Shown: positions 7,508-16,829, numbered from the stretch's first letter. The stretch: 64,000 bases of DNA from Granulicella rosea (GCF_900188085.1 NZ_FZOU01000003.1:434001-498000), one strand, 5' to 3'. Numbers and translations: made by a program. The notes: generated from the sequence alone by a model not told the origin.

Positions 7508-9865
7508 ATGGTCAAGCTGAGCTGCAACGACCCATTGCGCCGATCGCCGCGCCTCACCCGCCTGCTCCGAGTGGCGCTGTGTCTCGTGTTGCTGGCGGGT
7601 GCGCCTGGCTGGGGGCAGTCGGCTCAGGTCACGCCGCTGTTGCTGCCTGGCGGCATCGCCTTCGACCAGCAGGGCAATCTGTACGTTGCGGAGACCGGCG
7701 CGCACCGCATACGGCGAATCGATTCGACCGGCGCGCTGACGACCGTGGCTGGCGCGGGAGTGCAGGGCTTCGGCGGCGACGGCGGACCGGCGACGGCGGC
7801 GCTACTCGATTCACCGTCTTCGGTAGCGCTCGACGCGACTGGCGACCTGTTCCTGGCGGACGCACACAATCACCGGGTCCGGCGCGTCGACGCGGTCAGC
7901 GGCGTCATCACGACATTCGCGGGGACAGGCGCCGCCGGCTCCGCGGGCGACGGCGGACTGGCGACGGCTGCGACCCTGGACCTGCCCACGGCGCTTGCGC
8001 TCGACGGAGCGGGAAATCTCTACATCGCGGATGGCCGCAGCCATCGCATTCGCCGTGTCGCCGCTGCAACGGGGTTGATCGCGACGGTGGCGGGCAGCGG
8101 CGAGCAGGGCTTTGCCGGCGATGGCGGGCTGGCGACTGCCGCGCAGTTCGACTCACCGGGCGGACTGGCGGTCGATGCGGCGGGCAATCTCTTCATCGCC
8201 GACTCGCACAATCAGCGCGTGCGCCGGGTCGATGCCACGACCCGGATCGTCACGACGGTGGCGTCCGCCCTGAACCTGCCGCGCGGCGTCACGCTCGACG
8301 CAGCGGGAAACATCTACGTCGCCGACCTGCACAGCCATCGCATCCGGCGGATCGACGCCGGAACCGGCGCGATCACCTCCGTCGCGGGTGAGGGGACGGA
8401 ACTCTTCGCGGGCGACGGCACGCCAGCCGTGACGGCGAGCCTGGACAGTCCGCGCGGCGTGGCGGTCTCGCCGGCGGGTCTGGTCACGCTGGCCGATACG
8501 GCCGACCAGCGCATACGACAGATCGACGCGCAGGCGATCATCCACACCATCGGCGGCGTGGGAGGTCTCGCGTCGGGAACGCTGACGCTGGCCGCGCCCG
8601 CGAGCACCGTCTACGGTACGGGAACGGCTACGGCGACGCTTACCTCGAGCCCGGCGACCGGAAGCGTCGCATTCCTCGATACGACGGGAGGCGTCTCGAC
8701 TACGCTGGGCATCGCGAGCCTGACCGGCAACGCCGCTGCGTTCAGCCTCGGCGGTCTGGCTGCCGGGTCACACCTGCTCTCGGCCGACTACGGCGGCGAT
8801 GCGCTGCATGCGCCGGCCGCATCGGGAGCGGCGCCGCTGGAGATTGCGCCGGCGCCGGTCACGGCTGTGCCCGCGCCGGCAGCGACGCTCTACGGGCAGG
8901 CGCTTCCGGCGCTGGGCGGGACGGTCTCGGGCGTGCTGGCGCAGGATGCCGGTAAGGTCTCTGTCGTCTTCAGCAGCGCGGCGACGCAGTTTTCGGCCCC
9001 GGGCGCTTATGCGATCACAGCCGCGCTGACGGGCAGTTTGGCGGGGAATTACGCGCTTTCGTACGCGCCGGGCGCGGTGACGATCGGGCAGGCGCCGTCG
9101 ACCGCGACGGTCACGCCTTCGCCTGTAAGCGCCGCGCTCGGGTCCGTGGTGAATATTGCCCTGCACGTCGCGAGCAACACAGCCGGTATACCGACGGGCG
9201 TGGTGAAGCTGTTGGATGGCGGCACGGCCATCGCGTCCGCAACGCTGAGCGCAACGGGCGATGCGCTGGTGACGGTGTCGACTCTTGGCTTGGGAACGCA
9301 CTCGCTGACTGCGGCCTATGCGGGGGATGTCGACTTTCTCGGCAGCGTAAGCCAGGCAGCGGTCGAGACGATCGGCGTCGCGGCGAACCCCGACTTTACG
9401 CTCGCTGTCTCCGGGGCGGCCAGTCAGACGGTCTCGGCGGGGAGCGCGGCTGTCTTCAACTTTGCGGTCGCGCAGGTCGCCTCGCAGGGCTCGACGCTGG
9501 CGAGTCCGATCGAGCTCTCGGTCAGCGGGCTGCCGGCGGGAGCGACGGCCAGCTTCAGCCCGGCGTTGCTCCCGCCCGCAGCGTCGCAGGGCTTCACCCT
9601 GACGGTGCAGACGGCGAAGACTGCCTCGCTGCGGCTGCCCGTGGTCGTCTTTGTTTGCCTGCTACTGCCGGGGCTATTTCTGCGCGGACGGCGTCGCGTG
9701 GTCTTGCTGCTGGCTCTGCCGTTGTTGCTCGCGGGGTGCGGAGCGCGGGTGAAGACGGCTGGAGGCGTTGCCACGACAGCGAATCTGGTGGTGACAGGGA
9801 CGGCTACCAGCGCGGCGGGGGCGCCGATCTTACATAGCGTCGCGGTGACGCTGGTGGTGCAGTAG
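7508..9865 (+). CDS. secreted NHL-repeat beta-propeller protein with Ig-like and MBG domains
   Basis: 785 residues. N-terminal signal peptide (about residues 15-36), then about six NHL repeats to ~residue 350, each with a phrase such as GNLYVAETGAHRIRRID and GDGGxATAAxLDSP. Next come an Ig-like (Big_3) domain, an MBG domain (about 450-530) and another Ig-like domain. Near the C-terminus a hydrophobic stretch (LPVVVFVCLLLPGLFLRG) is followed by LLLALPLLLAGCGAR, which looks like a sorting or anchoring segment. Such proteins are common in Acidobacteriota and are thought to act outside the cell in binding. No enzyme motif is seen. Confidence 0.85.
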   Translation: MVKLSCNDPLRRSPRLTRLLRVALCLVLLAGAPGWGQSAQVTPLLLPGGIAFDQQGNLYVAETGAHRIRRIDSTGALTTVAGAGVQGFGGDGGPATAALLDSPSSVALDATGDLFLADAHNHRVRRVDAVSGVITTFAGTGAAGSAGDGGLATAATLDLPTALALDGAGNLYIADGRSHRIRRVAAATGLIATVAGSGEQGFAGDGGLATAAQFDSPGGLAVDAAGNLFIADSHNQRVRRVDATTRIVTTVASALNLPRGVTLDAAGNIYVADLHSHRIRRIDAGTGAITSVAGEGTELFAGDGTPAVTASLDSPRGVAVSPAGLVTLADTADQRIRQIDAQAIIHTIGGVGGLASGTLTLAAPASTVYGTGTATATLTSSPATGSVAFLDTTGGVSTTLGIASLTGNAAAFSLGGLAAGSHLLSADYGGDALHAPAASGAAPLEIAPAPVTAVPAPAATLYGQALPALGGTVSGVLAQDAGKVSVVFSSAATQFSAPGAYAITAALTGSLAGNYALSYAPGAVTIGQAPSTATVTPSPVSAALGSVVNIALHVASNTAGIPTGVVKLLDGGTAIASATLSATGDALVTVSTLGLGTHSLTAAYAGDVDFLGSVSQAAVETIGVAANPDFTLAVSGAASQTVSAGSAAVFNFAVAQVASQGSTLASPIELSVSGLPAGATASFSPALLPPAASQGFTLTVQTAKTASLRLPVVVFVCLLLPGLFLRGRRRVVLLLALPLLLAGCGARVKTAGGVATTANLVVTGTATSAAGAPILHSVAVTLVVQ

Positions 9866-9922
9866 GGGCTTTATGCGTGCATGAAAGACAAGACGACAGG
9901 CAAAAGCAAGCACAACTACAGA

Positions 9923-9951
9923 AGCAGATTCCCTTTGGGAATGACAAACAA
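9923..9951 (+). repeat. R1 palindromic repeat
   Basis: A copy of the ~30-bp R1 unit (AGCAGATTCCC / GGGAATGACAAACAA), here with TTT in the loop, in the gap between the convergent NHL and DUF4149 genes. Confidence 0.75.
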
Positions 9952-9993
9952 AGGGACAGGCCACGGCAGGTACGACACACCCGAGGCAGCGCG

Positions 9994-10494
9994 CTATGTA
10001 TTTGCCGGGTCGGGATTTTCCCGCGCCATCAGCAGCAGGACGCCGATGCCGAAGAGCAGCACGACCCCTTCGACGCGCTCGGACCGGACATGCAGCTTTT
10101 CGAAGTGAACGCGCGCCGGGTGCGTCGCGGCCACGGCGTTGATGTCGCCGCCGGCGTGGCTGACGTCGAGGTCCATGGCGGGCAGGACGTTCGCCTGCAG
10201 GTACGCGGTCGCCAGCAGCATGACGGCGGAGAGCATCAGTTGCATCTCGTACCGGCCGCGCACGCGCATGGGCGCGCGGGTGAAGAGGATCGCGGTGGCG
10301 ACCCAGAACAGGCCCCCGCAGACGAATCCCATGAGGTGCAGGATGCGCAGCGTGCCTCCCACGACCACGCCCGCCAGGTGCTGGGTGGGCAGATTGTGGA
10401 AGGCGTACGGCGCGAGCACGAAGGCGAAGAAGACGATTCCGCCAACCCAGACGACCATGGCGATCAGTTGCAGGAAGCGCAGAATGGTCTGCAT
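9994..10494 (-). CDS. DUF4149-type integral membrane protein
   Basis: 166 residues with four predicted membrane helices (VVWVGGIVFFAFVLAP, ILHLMGFVCGGLFWVATAILF, LMLSAVMLLATAYL, VEGVVLLFGIGVLLLM). The pattern matches DUF4149 proteins, whose role is not established. Its ATG overlaps the stop of the upstream 447-residue gene (TGATG), so the two are translated together. Confidence 0.75.
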   Translation of the reverse strand: MQTILRFLQLIAMVVWVGGIVFFAFVLAPYAFHNLPTQHLAGVVVGGTLRILHLMGFVCGGLFWVATAILFTRAPMRVRGRYEMQLMLSAVMLLATAYLQANVLPAMDLDVSHAGGDINAVAATHPARVHFEKLHVRSERVEGVVLLFGIGVLLLMARENPDPANT

Positions 10495-11837
10495 CAGACG
10501 TTTCCGTTTCTGGCGAGCGTGCGCTTCAGCACGATCTCGAGCGCGGCCTTCTGCTCGACGTACTCGGCCTCGGTCAGGCGGCCCTGCAGTCGTTCGGTCT
10601 CGATGGCGAAGAGCTCATCCTTGAGCACCTGCAACGGACCACCGGGGGCGACTGGCGGCAGGCCGTTTGGCTGAGGCGAACTGGATGCGTGGCCGGGCGC
10701 GCCAGGGTTGCGGAAGAGGAGGCCGGCGCCGACGGCCAGCACCACGGCCAGGCCGCCGACGATCCACCACTTATACTTCGCCCACGGGTCGAGATTGCCG
10801 TCGGAGTCGAGCGGGTTGCCGAGTCCTTTGCCGGGCTGGGTGTCGGCGCGCATCTGGGCGCTGGCCTCGGATGGCGTGACCGCATCGCCGCCGGGGGCGG
10901 TTCCGGTCGCGGTCTGGCCGGTGGGCTGCGCGGGTTGCTGCTGTCCGGCCTGGGAGTCGCGCGGCAACTCGCCTGTGCCGCTGATGGTGAAGTCGAGCGG
11001 CTGGCCGGGCTTGACATTGCGCGCGACGAAGGTCTGGGCCGTGGTCTCTTCGGTCACCGGGGTGTAGGGCGACGAGGCGCCGGCGAGGAACTTGATGCTC
11101 TTCGGCAGCATGACGGCGACGGTGTCGGTCGGCTGCGCGGGTTTGGGCGCAAGGGTCAGGCTGCCGCTGTAGGGCAGCTTGTAGGTGACCTGGAACTGCG
11201 TCTCGCCCGGCCGCAGCGGAAAGATCATGGTGTAGTGGTTGGGATCGTCGGCCATCGGAACGAGCGGTTGCTGCACCGCCATGCCGCCTGGCGCCATCGC
11301 GGCCGAGCCCTCGACGACGGCGCCCTTCGGCAGCCAGAGTTCGAACGGATGATCGCTGAACTGCGTCTTCTGCGGGCTGGACTCGTTCTTGACGAAGTAG
11401 TGCTCGACGATGCGCAGGCCGCTGTTGTTGCCGGGCTCGCTCTGGATGCGCATCACGTCGGCCTCCTGCGTCACGCCGTCGACCTTGGCGGCGGCGGAGA
11501 AGACCTCGACCTCGACCGATTGCGTGCCGGGCTGCACGGGGCGGAAGTAGTTCGCCTTGTCGTGCGTGACGCGGATCATGTGCAGGCCGTCCTGCGGCAC
11601 CTCGATGGTGAAGCGGCCTTTGGCGTCGGTCTTGGTGCGGGCCAGCTCCTGCATGCCCTGCGAGAGCTTCAGCAGGACGACGTCATCGCCGGCGGCTGGC
11701 TTCGAGTTCGTCTTGTTGGTCACGACGCCGGTAATCGGCTCGGCAACGGCGGCAGCAGTGCAGAGGAGCGCGAAGGCGAGTGCAAATGAGGCGGATTTGC
11801 GCAGATTTTCTTTGGCGAAAGGCTGGAGTTGGCTCAC
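10494..11837 (-). CDS. carboxypeptidase-regulatory-like envelope protein with one membrane helix
   Basis: 447 residues. Signal peptide (about 12-32, ending AVAEP), then a CarboxypepD_reg-like beta domain (ITGVVTNKTNSKPAAG, GRFTIEVPQDGLHMIRV). A second beta-rich domain follows (LPKGAVVEGSAAMAPGGM; PLRPGETQFQVTYKLPY). A Pro/Gln linker precedes a membrane helix (WWIVGGLAVVLAVGAGLLF, ~355-373) and a cytoplasmic helical tail (LKDELFAIETERLQGRLTEAEY) like a SHOCT or short coiled coil. Starts at a GTG with TAGACT six bases upstream. Linked to the DUF4149 gene; function unknown. Confidence 0.78.
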   Translation of the reverse strand: MSQLQPFAKENLRKSASFALAFALLCTAAAVAEPITGVVTNKTNSKPAAGDDVVLLKLSQGMQELARTKTDAKGRFTIEVPQDGLHMIRVTHDKANYFRPVQPGTQSVEVEVFSAAAKVDGVTQEADVMRIQSEPGNNSGLRIVEHYFVKNESSPQKTQFSDHPFELWLPKGAVVEGSAAMAPGGMAVQQPLVPMADDPNHYTMIFPLRPGETQFQVTYKLPYSGSLTLAPKPAQPTDTVAVMLPKSIKFLAGASSPYTPVTEETTAQTFVARNVKPGQPLDFTISGTGELPRDSQAGQQQPAQPTGQTATGTAPGGDAVTPSEASAQMRADTQPGKGLGNPLDSDGNLDPWAKYKWWIVGGLAVVLAVGAGLLFRNPGAPGHASSSPQPNGLPPVAPGGPLQVLKDELFAIETERLQGRLTEAEYVEQKAALEIVLKRTLARNGNV

Positions 11838-11843
11838 ATTTAT

Positions 11844-11849
11844 AGTCTA
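11844..11849 (-). promoter_or_regulatory. -10 hexamer for leaderless transcript
   Basis: TAGACT, six bases (ATAAAT), then the GTG start at 11837. No Shine-Dalgarno is present. Confidence 0.5.
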
Positions 11850-11876
11850 GCAAGTTGTACGGATTTGCTTCTGCCC

Positions 11877-12878
11877 TTACAACGGCCAATGCCAGTGATA
11901 CTTCGCGAGCATGTCCAGCAGGCTGTATCCGGCGAAGGGGCGCGGCGTGCCCGAAAGAATCAGGATGACGAAGCAGATGGGAATCAGCGCGAGGTGCGCG
12001 ACGCCATAGGGCTCGTTGTTCTTAACCCTCGGATGCCCCATGCCGGGCAGCAGCAGCACGACGCTCCACAGCAGCCAGCCTACCCAGCCCGCGATGCCGA
12101 GCATCGCCATGAAGAGAACCGTCGCCACCGAGGTGAGGCGGTGCAGCCGCGGCGAGATGGAATAGATGATGTGTCCGCCGTCGAGCTGGCCGGCCGGAAT
12201 GAGGTTCAGCGCGGTGATGAGGATGCCGATCCAGCTTGCGCTCAGCACCGGGTGCGGCACGATCGACTGGATCGGTTGCAGCGAAGGGTCGGCGTGGCGA
12301 ATCATCGCATGCAGAATCTGGATGATGAGCGGAATCTGCACGTTGTGGACCAGCGAGGGAACGCCGGAGGCTGGCACGGTCGACCAGCGAAGCCCCAGCA
12401 TCACCGTTCCGATCGCGACGATAAACCCGGCGATCGGCCCCGACGCGCCGATGGCGATCAGCGCCGCGCGGCTCTGGATGCGCGACCGCAGGCGGATGAC
12501 GGCTCCGAAGGTTCCGCTCAGTGAGGGCGCCGGAAGCATCAGCGGCAGGGTGCTGCGCACGCCGTAATACCGGCAGGCGAAGTAGTGGCCGAACTCATGC
12601 GCGAGCAGGATGGCGATCAGGGTGAGCGAGAAGGGCAGGCCGCTGACGAACAGTTCGCGATGTTGCCAGACCCAACTGAAAGGCAGCAGGTCGGCGTCGG
12701 TCGTCAGAGGATCCTGGCCGAGGCGGAAGTTGTACATGTAACGCACGCCGACGGCCGTGGTGGAGATCAGGGTCAGCAGAAACAGCGACGTGGCAATGAG
12801 TGCGTCGCGAAGTGTGACCGCAGCGGGACGCTTCACTGCCGTTGCAGCCGGATTCGGGAGTAGCCCCGGAGTCGCCAT
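11877..12878 (-). CDS. site-2 protease-type membrane metalloprotease (M50)
   Basis: 333 residues with 6-8 membrane segments. The zinc-binding HEFGH motif sits in a helix (ILLAHEFGHYFACRYYG, about residues 87-103), and the third ligand motif is LIPAGQLDGGH (about 225-235). This arrangement matches S2P/M50 proteases that cut membrane-bound substrates. No PDZ domain is seen, unlike RseP. The C-terminal HWHWPL is unusual. The substrate is unknown; HtrA at 52.5 kb is not linked. Confidence 0.88.
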   Translation of the reverse strand: MATPGLLPNPAATAVKRPAAVTLRDALIATSLFLLTLISTTAVGVRYMYNFRLGQDPLTTDADLLPFSWVWQHRELFVSGLPFSLTLIAILLAHEFGHYFACRYYGVRSTLPLMLPAPSLSGTFGAVIRLRSRIQSRAALIAIGASGPIAGFIVAIGTVMLGLRWSTVPASGVPSLVHNVQIPLIIQILHAMIRHADPSLQPIQSIVPHPVLSASWIGILITALNLIPAGQLDGGHIIYSISPRLHRLTSVATVLFMAMLGIAGWVGWLLWSVVLLLPGMGHPRVKNNEPYGVAHLALIPICFVILILSGTPRPFAGYSLLDMLAKYHWHWPL

Positions 12879-13014
12879 CGAGTGGAGGTGCCTTCAGCGC
12901 CGGATTGCGGCGAGTATTCAAAAACGCACACATCCGCTTTGGCGAGTCCACGCCAGCGATGCGTGGCCGCCGCAGCGGAAGAAGATGCCCGAACCGTGCG
13001 CGCGTGAAGGTATT

Positions 13015-13311
13015 TCAGTCGATCAGATGAAGTTCTTTGCCCGGCTTGAAGCGGACTGCCTTGCCGGGGGCGATGCTGACCTCCGCACCGGTGCGCGGGT
13101 TTCTGCCGACGCCGGTCTTGCGGGGCTTGACCGTGAATACGCCAAATCCGCGCAGTTCGATGCGATCTCCCTCGACCAGCGAGTGCTTCATGCTCTCGAA
13201 GATGGTGTCGACCGCGGCCTCCGCCTTGGTCCGGACGAGCCCGGTACGGTCCACGACGCGCTGAATCAGATCCTGTTTAATCAAGGTGAGCCATCTCTCT
13301 GCGATGCACAA
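13015..13311 (-). CDS. HU/IHF-family DNA-binding protein
   Basis: 98 residues as drawn. A nucleoid protein that bends DNA as a dimer. The body (IKQDLIQRVVDRTGLVRTKAE) and the arm signature GRNPRTGAEVSIAPGKAVRFKPGKEL are diagnostic for the family. The start is uncertain. A TTG at 13311 has TAGCAT exactly 6 bases upstream (leaderless pattern) but adds nine residues to the usual family start. A TTG at 13284 gives the classical length of 89. Confidence 0.92.
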   Translation of the reverse strand: MCIAERWLTLIKQDLIQRVVDRTGLVRTKAEAAVDTIFESMKHSLVEGDRIELRGFGVFTVKPRKTGVGRNPRTGAEVSIAPGKAVRFKPGKELHLID

Positions 13312-13317
13312 AATGTG

Positions 13318-13329
13318 ATGCTAAGTCTA
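13318..13329 (-). promoter_or_regulatory. tandem -10-like hexamers upstream of the HU gene
   Basis: On the minus strand TAGACT (13329-13324) is directly followed by TAGCAT (13323-13318), and TAGCAT is six bases from the TTG at 13311. Confidence 0.45.
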
Positions 13330-13484
13330 GTTCATCGTAGAAAGCCGCGCGACGAATGTCAATGAAAGACTGGCGTGCGCGCGATCTCATTTCAAGCGAA
13401 ACGGTCCAGTTTTCCGCAGCCGCCGGCGCGTATCCATCCATATAAGATGAAGCCTGAAACTATCAGGAAAACGAGCAGGGGACT

Positions 13485-14039
13485 ATGGCGATCAAGAGCG
13501 ACCGTTGGATTCGAGAGCAGGCAACGCAGCACGGGATGATCTCTCCCTTTAGTGAAAAACAGGTGCGCGATGGGGTGATCTCGTATGGCCTGTCCTCCTA
13601 TGGCTACGACCTGCGGGTGTCGGACGAGTTCAAGATCTTCACGAACGTGAACAGCGCCGTGATCGACCCGAAGGCCTTCGACGAGCGCTCGTTCGTCAGC
13701 GTGACGGCCGATAGCGTCATTGTGCCGCCGAACTCGTTTGCGCTTGCGAAGTCGATCGAATACTTCAAGATTCCGCGCGACGTGCTGACGATCTGCGTCG
13801 GCAAGTCGACTTACGCGCGCTGCGGCATCATCGTCAACGTGACGCCGTTCGAGCCGGAGTGGGAGGGTTTCGTGACGCTCGAGATCTCGAACACCACGCC
13901 GCTGCCGGCGAAGATCTACGCCAACGAAGGGCTGTGCCAGATCCTGTTCTTCCAGTCCGACGAGATCTGCGAGGTCAGCTATGCCGACCGCAGGGGCAAG
14001 TATCAGAATCAGCAGGGGATCGTTCTGCCGAAGCTGTAA
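13485..14039 (+). CDS. dcd: dCTP deaminase
   Basis: 184 residues, close to the family's ~190. Deaminates dCTP to dUTP for thymidylate synthesis. Motifs: [30 protein letters not shown] and the catalytic glutamate block [19 protein letters not shown]. An AGGGG site lies 5 bases before the ATG. Monofunctional dcd is expected because the extra residues of the bifunctional Dcd-Dut are not evident, although this cannot be settled by eye. Confidence 0.95.
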   Translation: MAIKSDRWIREQATQHGMISPFSEKQVRDGVISYGLSSYGYDLRVSDEFKIFTNVNSAVIDPKAFDERSFVSVTADSVIVPPNSFALAKSIEYFKIPRDVLTICVGKSTYARCGIIVNVTPFEPEWEGFVTLEISNTTPLPAKIYANEGLCQILFFQSDEICEVSYADRRGKYQNQQGIVLPKL

Positions 14040-14143
14040 GGGCCATGTAAAGAGAAAGAATGGCTCATCAATAGGTGGCCGGATACCCGGATGTGGGTCC
14101 GAGCACACTCACACGACGCCTTGTGCGCGAGGTGAACAAGCCA

Positions 14144-14809
14144 ATGGAAGCGCCTCCTGTGGTTCTGAAGCGCATCGGGGTGGTCGCCACCGACCCGCTG
14201 CGTATCCTGGGTTTGCAGACAGTTCTGGCGAAGAAGAATATCGAGGTTGTGCCGCTGTCCGCGCCGAGGGCTCTCGATACGGAGGGCGTCTCCATCGTGC
14301 TGGTGGATGAGGACGCGACCGAGGGGCATCTGTTGGAGCTGCTGGCGGCCTTCAGCCAGCGGCGTCCCCGGCTTCGCGTGATCGTCATGGCCGGGTCGAC
14401 GGAGTTCGACTATATCGAACGCGTTATCGGCGCCGGCGCCAAGGGTTACATCAGCCACAAGGCGCGCGAAGGCGAACTGGAGATGGCGATCGATATCGTC
14501 GAGGATGGCTCCGTCTGGGCGCCGCGTAAGGTGATGGCGCGCCTCGTGGCCAGCTCGCGCGAGAGCCAGGACGCCGCCAGCCGCGAGCTGCCGAAGTTCA
14601 CCGTGCGTGAGACCGAGGTGCTGCACCTGCTGGTCTCGGGCAAACAGAATCGCGCGATCGCCGAGACGCTGGGCGTCGATGCCGTGACGATCAAGGCGCA
14701 TGTCGGCCGGATCATGCGCAAGGTCGGCGTGGAGACGCGGCTGGAGTTGACGCTTTACGCGTTGGAGCGTGGCATTGGGAAATCTGAAAATGTATTAACT
14801 CATGAGTAA
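14144..14809 (+). CDS. LuxR/NarL-family response regulator with divergent receiver
   Basis: 221 residues from the ATG at 14144 (GAGGTG 9 bases upstream); a GTG at 14075 would add 23. The C-terminal LuxR helix-turn-helix (FTVRETEVLHLL, AIAETLGVDAVTIKAHVGRIMRKVG) is complete. The receiver-like domain has only one acidic residue where the usual DD pair sits (GVVATDPLR), while an aspartate remains at the phosphoacceptor position (IVLVDEDATEG). Phosphorylation is therefore doubtful. No sensor kinase is adjacent. It might regulate the downstream SYLF gene, which is only inference. Confidence 0.85.
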   Translation: MEAPPVVLKRIGVVATDPLRILGLQTVLAKKNIEVVPLSAPRALDTEGVSIVLVDEDATEGHLLELLAAFSQRRPRLRVIVMAGSTEFDYIERVIGAGAKGYISHKAREGELEMAIDIVEDGSVWAPRKVMARLVASSRESQDAASRELPKFTVRETEVLHLLVSGKQNRAIAETLGVDAVTIKAHVGRIMRKVGVETRLELTLYALERGIGKSENVLTHE

Positions 14810-14904
14810 ACAAAGTGGTTACTTAGGTCTATAGACCTCCGTACCGTTGTGCTATGACTGGGGATAGGGCAAAGTGTCTTCAAGCAACACAGACCTGGGA
14901 GAGT

Positions 14905-14959
14905 GGGGCTGCGACAAGGTTGGCGATCTGCCCACCGGTTCGTAGCCCCCCATTTTTTT
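14905..14959 (+). terminator. intrinsic terminator after the LuxR-type gene
   Basis: GGGGCTGCGA (14905-14914) pairs with TCGTAGCCCC (14940-14949) with one G-T pair, followed by a run of seven T (14953-14959). Confidence 0.65.
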
Positions 14960-15099
14960 CTCTCCGGTGACTTCGTGGATTCCTACCCCTCCGTACAACT
15001 CCGCCCCCTGTGCTATCCATCACATAGCTGTTCCGCATCGGGGACGGTTGAACGCAGATGATCCCCGCGGCATGGTGATGAAGTTCCGGAGGAAGTGAA

Positions 15100-15798
15100 A
15101 TGAAGCGTATTAGCTCGATTGTTACGGCGGCTGCCTTGTGTGCAAGTGCAACTCTATCGTTCGCGCAGGGCGACAAGCCCAAGCTGGACGAGCGGCTCAC
15201 GGCCGCGAAGAACGTGATCGACGAAATTATGGGCACGCCCGATAAGGGCATCCCGCAGAGCATTCTGGCCGGCGCATCCTGCGTCGTGGTCATCCCCAGC
15301 TTCAAGAAGGGCGCGTTCGTCGTCGGCGCACAGTATGGACAGGGCGTTTCAACCTGCCGCACGCCTCAGGGCTGGAGCGCTCCGGTGTTCGTGCAGCTTG
15401 CGGGCGGCAGCTTCGGCTTCCAGATTGGCGGACAGGCGACGGACCTGGTGCTCGTCGCGATGAACCAGCAGGGGCTGCAGGACATGCTGAAGAACAAGTT
15501 CAAGATCGGCGGCGACGCCGCTGCTTCGGCAGGTCCGGTGGGCCGCAATGCGCAGGCGGGTACGGACTGGAAGCTGAACGCGGAGTTCCTGACCTATTCG
15601 CGCAGCAAGGGTCTTTTTGCCGGCATCGACCTCGATGGTACGGTTCTCTCGCAGAATCAAGACGATACGCGTTCGATGTATGGCGCGAACGTCCCGTTCG
15701 AGGTGGTGCTGGGTGGCAAGACGCCGGTGCCGGACACGGCTCGTCCGTTCGTCCGCACGGTGGCGAAGTACTTCGTCGTCTCGAAGGAAAACCACTAA
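15100..15798 (+). CDS. SYLF/Ysc84-domain lipid-binding protein, secreted
   Basis: 232 residues. Signal peptide ending at SFAQG, then a SYLF (DUF500) domain: AKNVIDEIMGTPDKGIPQ, ILAGASCVVVIPSFKKGAFVVG, and the glycine-rich SFGFQIGGQATDLVLV. SYLF domains bind phospholipid. GGAGGAAG precedes the ATG. The gap upstream (14810-15099) contains the LuxR gene terminator and two CCTCCGTAC sites. A strong terminator follows. Confidence 0.88.
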   Translation: MKRISSIVTAAALCASATLSFAQGDKPKLDERLTAAKNVIDEIMGTPDKGIPQSILAGASCVVVIPSFKKGAFVVGAQYGQGVSTCRTPQGWSAPVFVQLAGGSFGFQIGGQATDLVLVAMNQQGLQDMLKNKFKIGGDAAASAGPVGRNAQAGTDWKLNAEFLTYSRSKGLFAGIDLDGTVLSQNQDDTRSMYGANVPFEVVLGGKTPVPDTARPFVRTVAKYFVVSKENH

Positions 15799-15816
15799 AC
15801 CGCAGTTGGATATCGC

Positions 15817-15848
15817 AAAAAGGGCAGCCTTATGGGCTGTCCTTTTTT
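15817..15848 (+). terminator. intrinsic terminator of the SYLF gene
   Basis: AAAAAGGGCAGCC and GGGCTGTCCTTTTTT form a stem (one G-T pair) with a TTAT loop, followed by more T. Confidence 0.8.
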
Positions 15849-15875
15849 GTTTCTTTTTCTTTATCCCATTTTCTG

Positions 15876-15881
15876 TAGACT
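15876..15881 (+). promoter_or_regulatory. -10 hexamer for leaderless acyltransferase transcript
   Basis: TAGACT, six bases (GAACTC), then the TTG at 15888. No Shine-Dalgarno. Confidence 0.5.
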
Positions 15882-15887
15882 GAACTC

Positions 15888-16829
15888 TTGAAGCAAGCAA
15901 GCGAAAAGATCGACGCGCGCCGGGCGACACTCCGGCAGAGGTTGGAGTTTGCCGCCGTCTGGCTGATGGTCCGGCTGTTGGGAACGCTGCCAAGGCGTGC
16001 GGCACGCAGCGTGGGCGCCGCGATCGGGGCGCTGGCCTACCGGCTGCTGGGGCGTCTGCGTGGCGTTGGCCTGCGCAACCTCGAAATGGCGTATCCCGAC
16101 TGGAGTCCGGAGCAGCGCGATCGGACCCTGCGCGGCGTCTATCGGCATCTTGGTCATCTGCTGGCGGAGTTCTGCCTCATGCCGCGTTACACTCCCGAGC
16201 GCGCGGGGGAGTTCATCCAGTATCGTGGCCTGGAGCACTACCTGGCGGCGCGCGAGTCCGGCAAGGGGGTGCTGGTGTTGACCGGCCACCTCGGCGCGTG
16301 GGAGCTTTCGAGCTTCTATCACTCGCTGGTCGGCTACCCGATGGGCATGGTGATCCGGCGGCTCGATAACCCGCTGGTCGACGAGTTCGTCAACCGCATC
16401 CGCTGCATGCATGGCAATCGCGTGCTGCATAAGGACGACTTTGCCCGCGGCCTGATCGGCGCGATGCGCAGGGGCGAGACGGTCGGCATCCTGATGGATA
16501 CGAACATGACGCCGCCGCAGGGGCTCTTCGTGCCGTTCTTCGGCGTCGAGGCCTGTACGGCGGCCGGGTTGGCGCGCATCGCGCTGAAGACCGAAGCGGC
16601 CGTGGTGCCGGGCTTTCTGGTCTGGGAGGAGTCCGAACAGCGCTATGCTCTGCGTTTCGGCGAACGGCTCGAGCTGATTTGCACCGGCGACCACGAGGCC
16701 GATGTGCTTGCCAACACGGCGCACTTTACGGCGGTGATCGAGCGTTATATTCGGGAGTATCCTGACCAGTGGCTGTGGATGCACCGGCGCTGGAAGACCA
16801 GACCGCCCGGCGAAGCAGGAGTGTACTGA
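15888..16829 (+). CDS. LpxL/HtrB-type lipid A acyltransferase
   Basis: 313 residues. Late acyltransferases add secondary acyl chains to lipid A at the inner membrane. The family HxxxxE motif is HLGAWE (about residues 130-135), preceded by GKGVLVLTG; later [18 protein letters not shown] and the C-terminal [12 protein letters not shown] are diagnostic. Begins with TTG, supported by TAGACT six bases upstream. Its stop TGA overlaps the lpxD ATG, so the two lipid A genes are translationally coupled. Other members of this superfamily act on glycolipids (PIM acyltransferase), but lpxD next door favours lipid A. Confidence 0.9.
   Translation: MKQASEKIDARRATLRQRLEFAAVWLMVRLLGTLPRRAARSVGAAIGALAYRLLGRLRGVGLRNLEMAYPDWSPEQRDRTLRGVYRHLGHLLAEFCLMPRYTPERAGEFIQYRGLEHYLAARESGKGVLVLTGHLGAWELSSFYHSLVGYPMGMVIRRLDNPLVDEFVNRIRCMHGNRVLHKDDFARGLIGAMRRGETVGILMDTNMTPPQGLFVPFFGVEACTAAGLARIALKTEAAVVPGFLVWEESEQRYALRFGERLELICTGDHEADVLANTAHFTAVIERYIREYPDQWLWMHRRWKTRPPGEAGVY

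Noticed and set aside
9877..10674. Plus-strand frame that begins inside an R1 repeat and runs across the DUF4149 gene
   Set aside because: Starts in a repeat and is Asp/Gln/Arg-rich antisense to a membrane protein gene.
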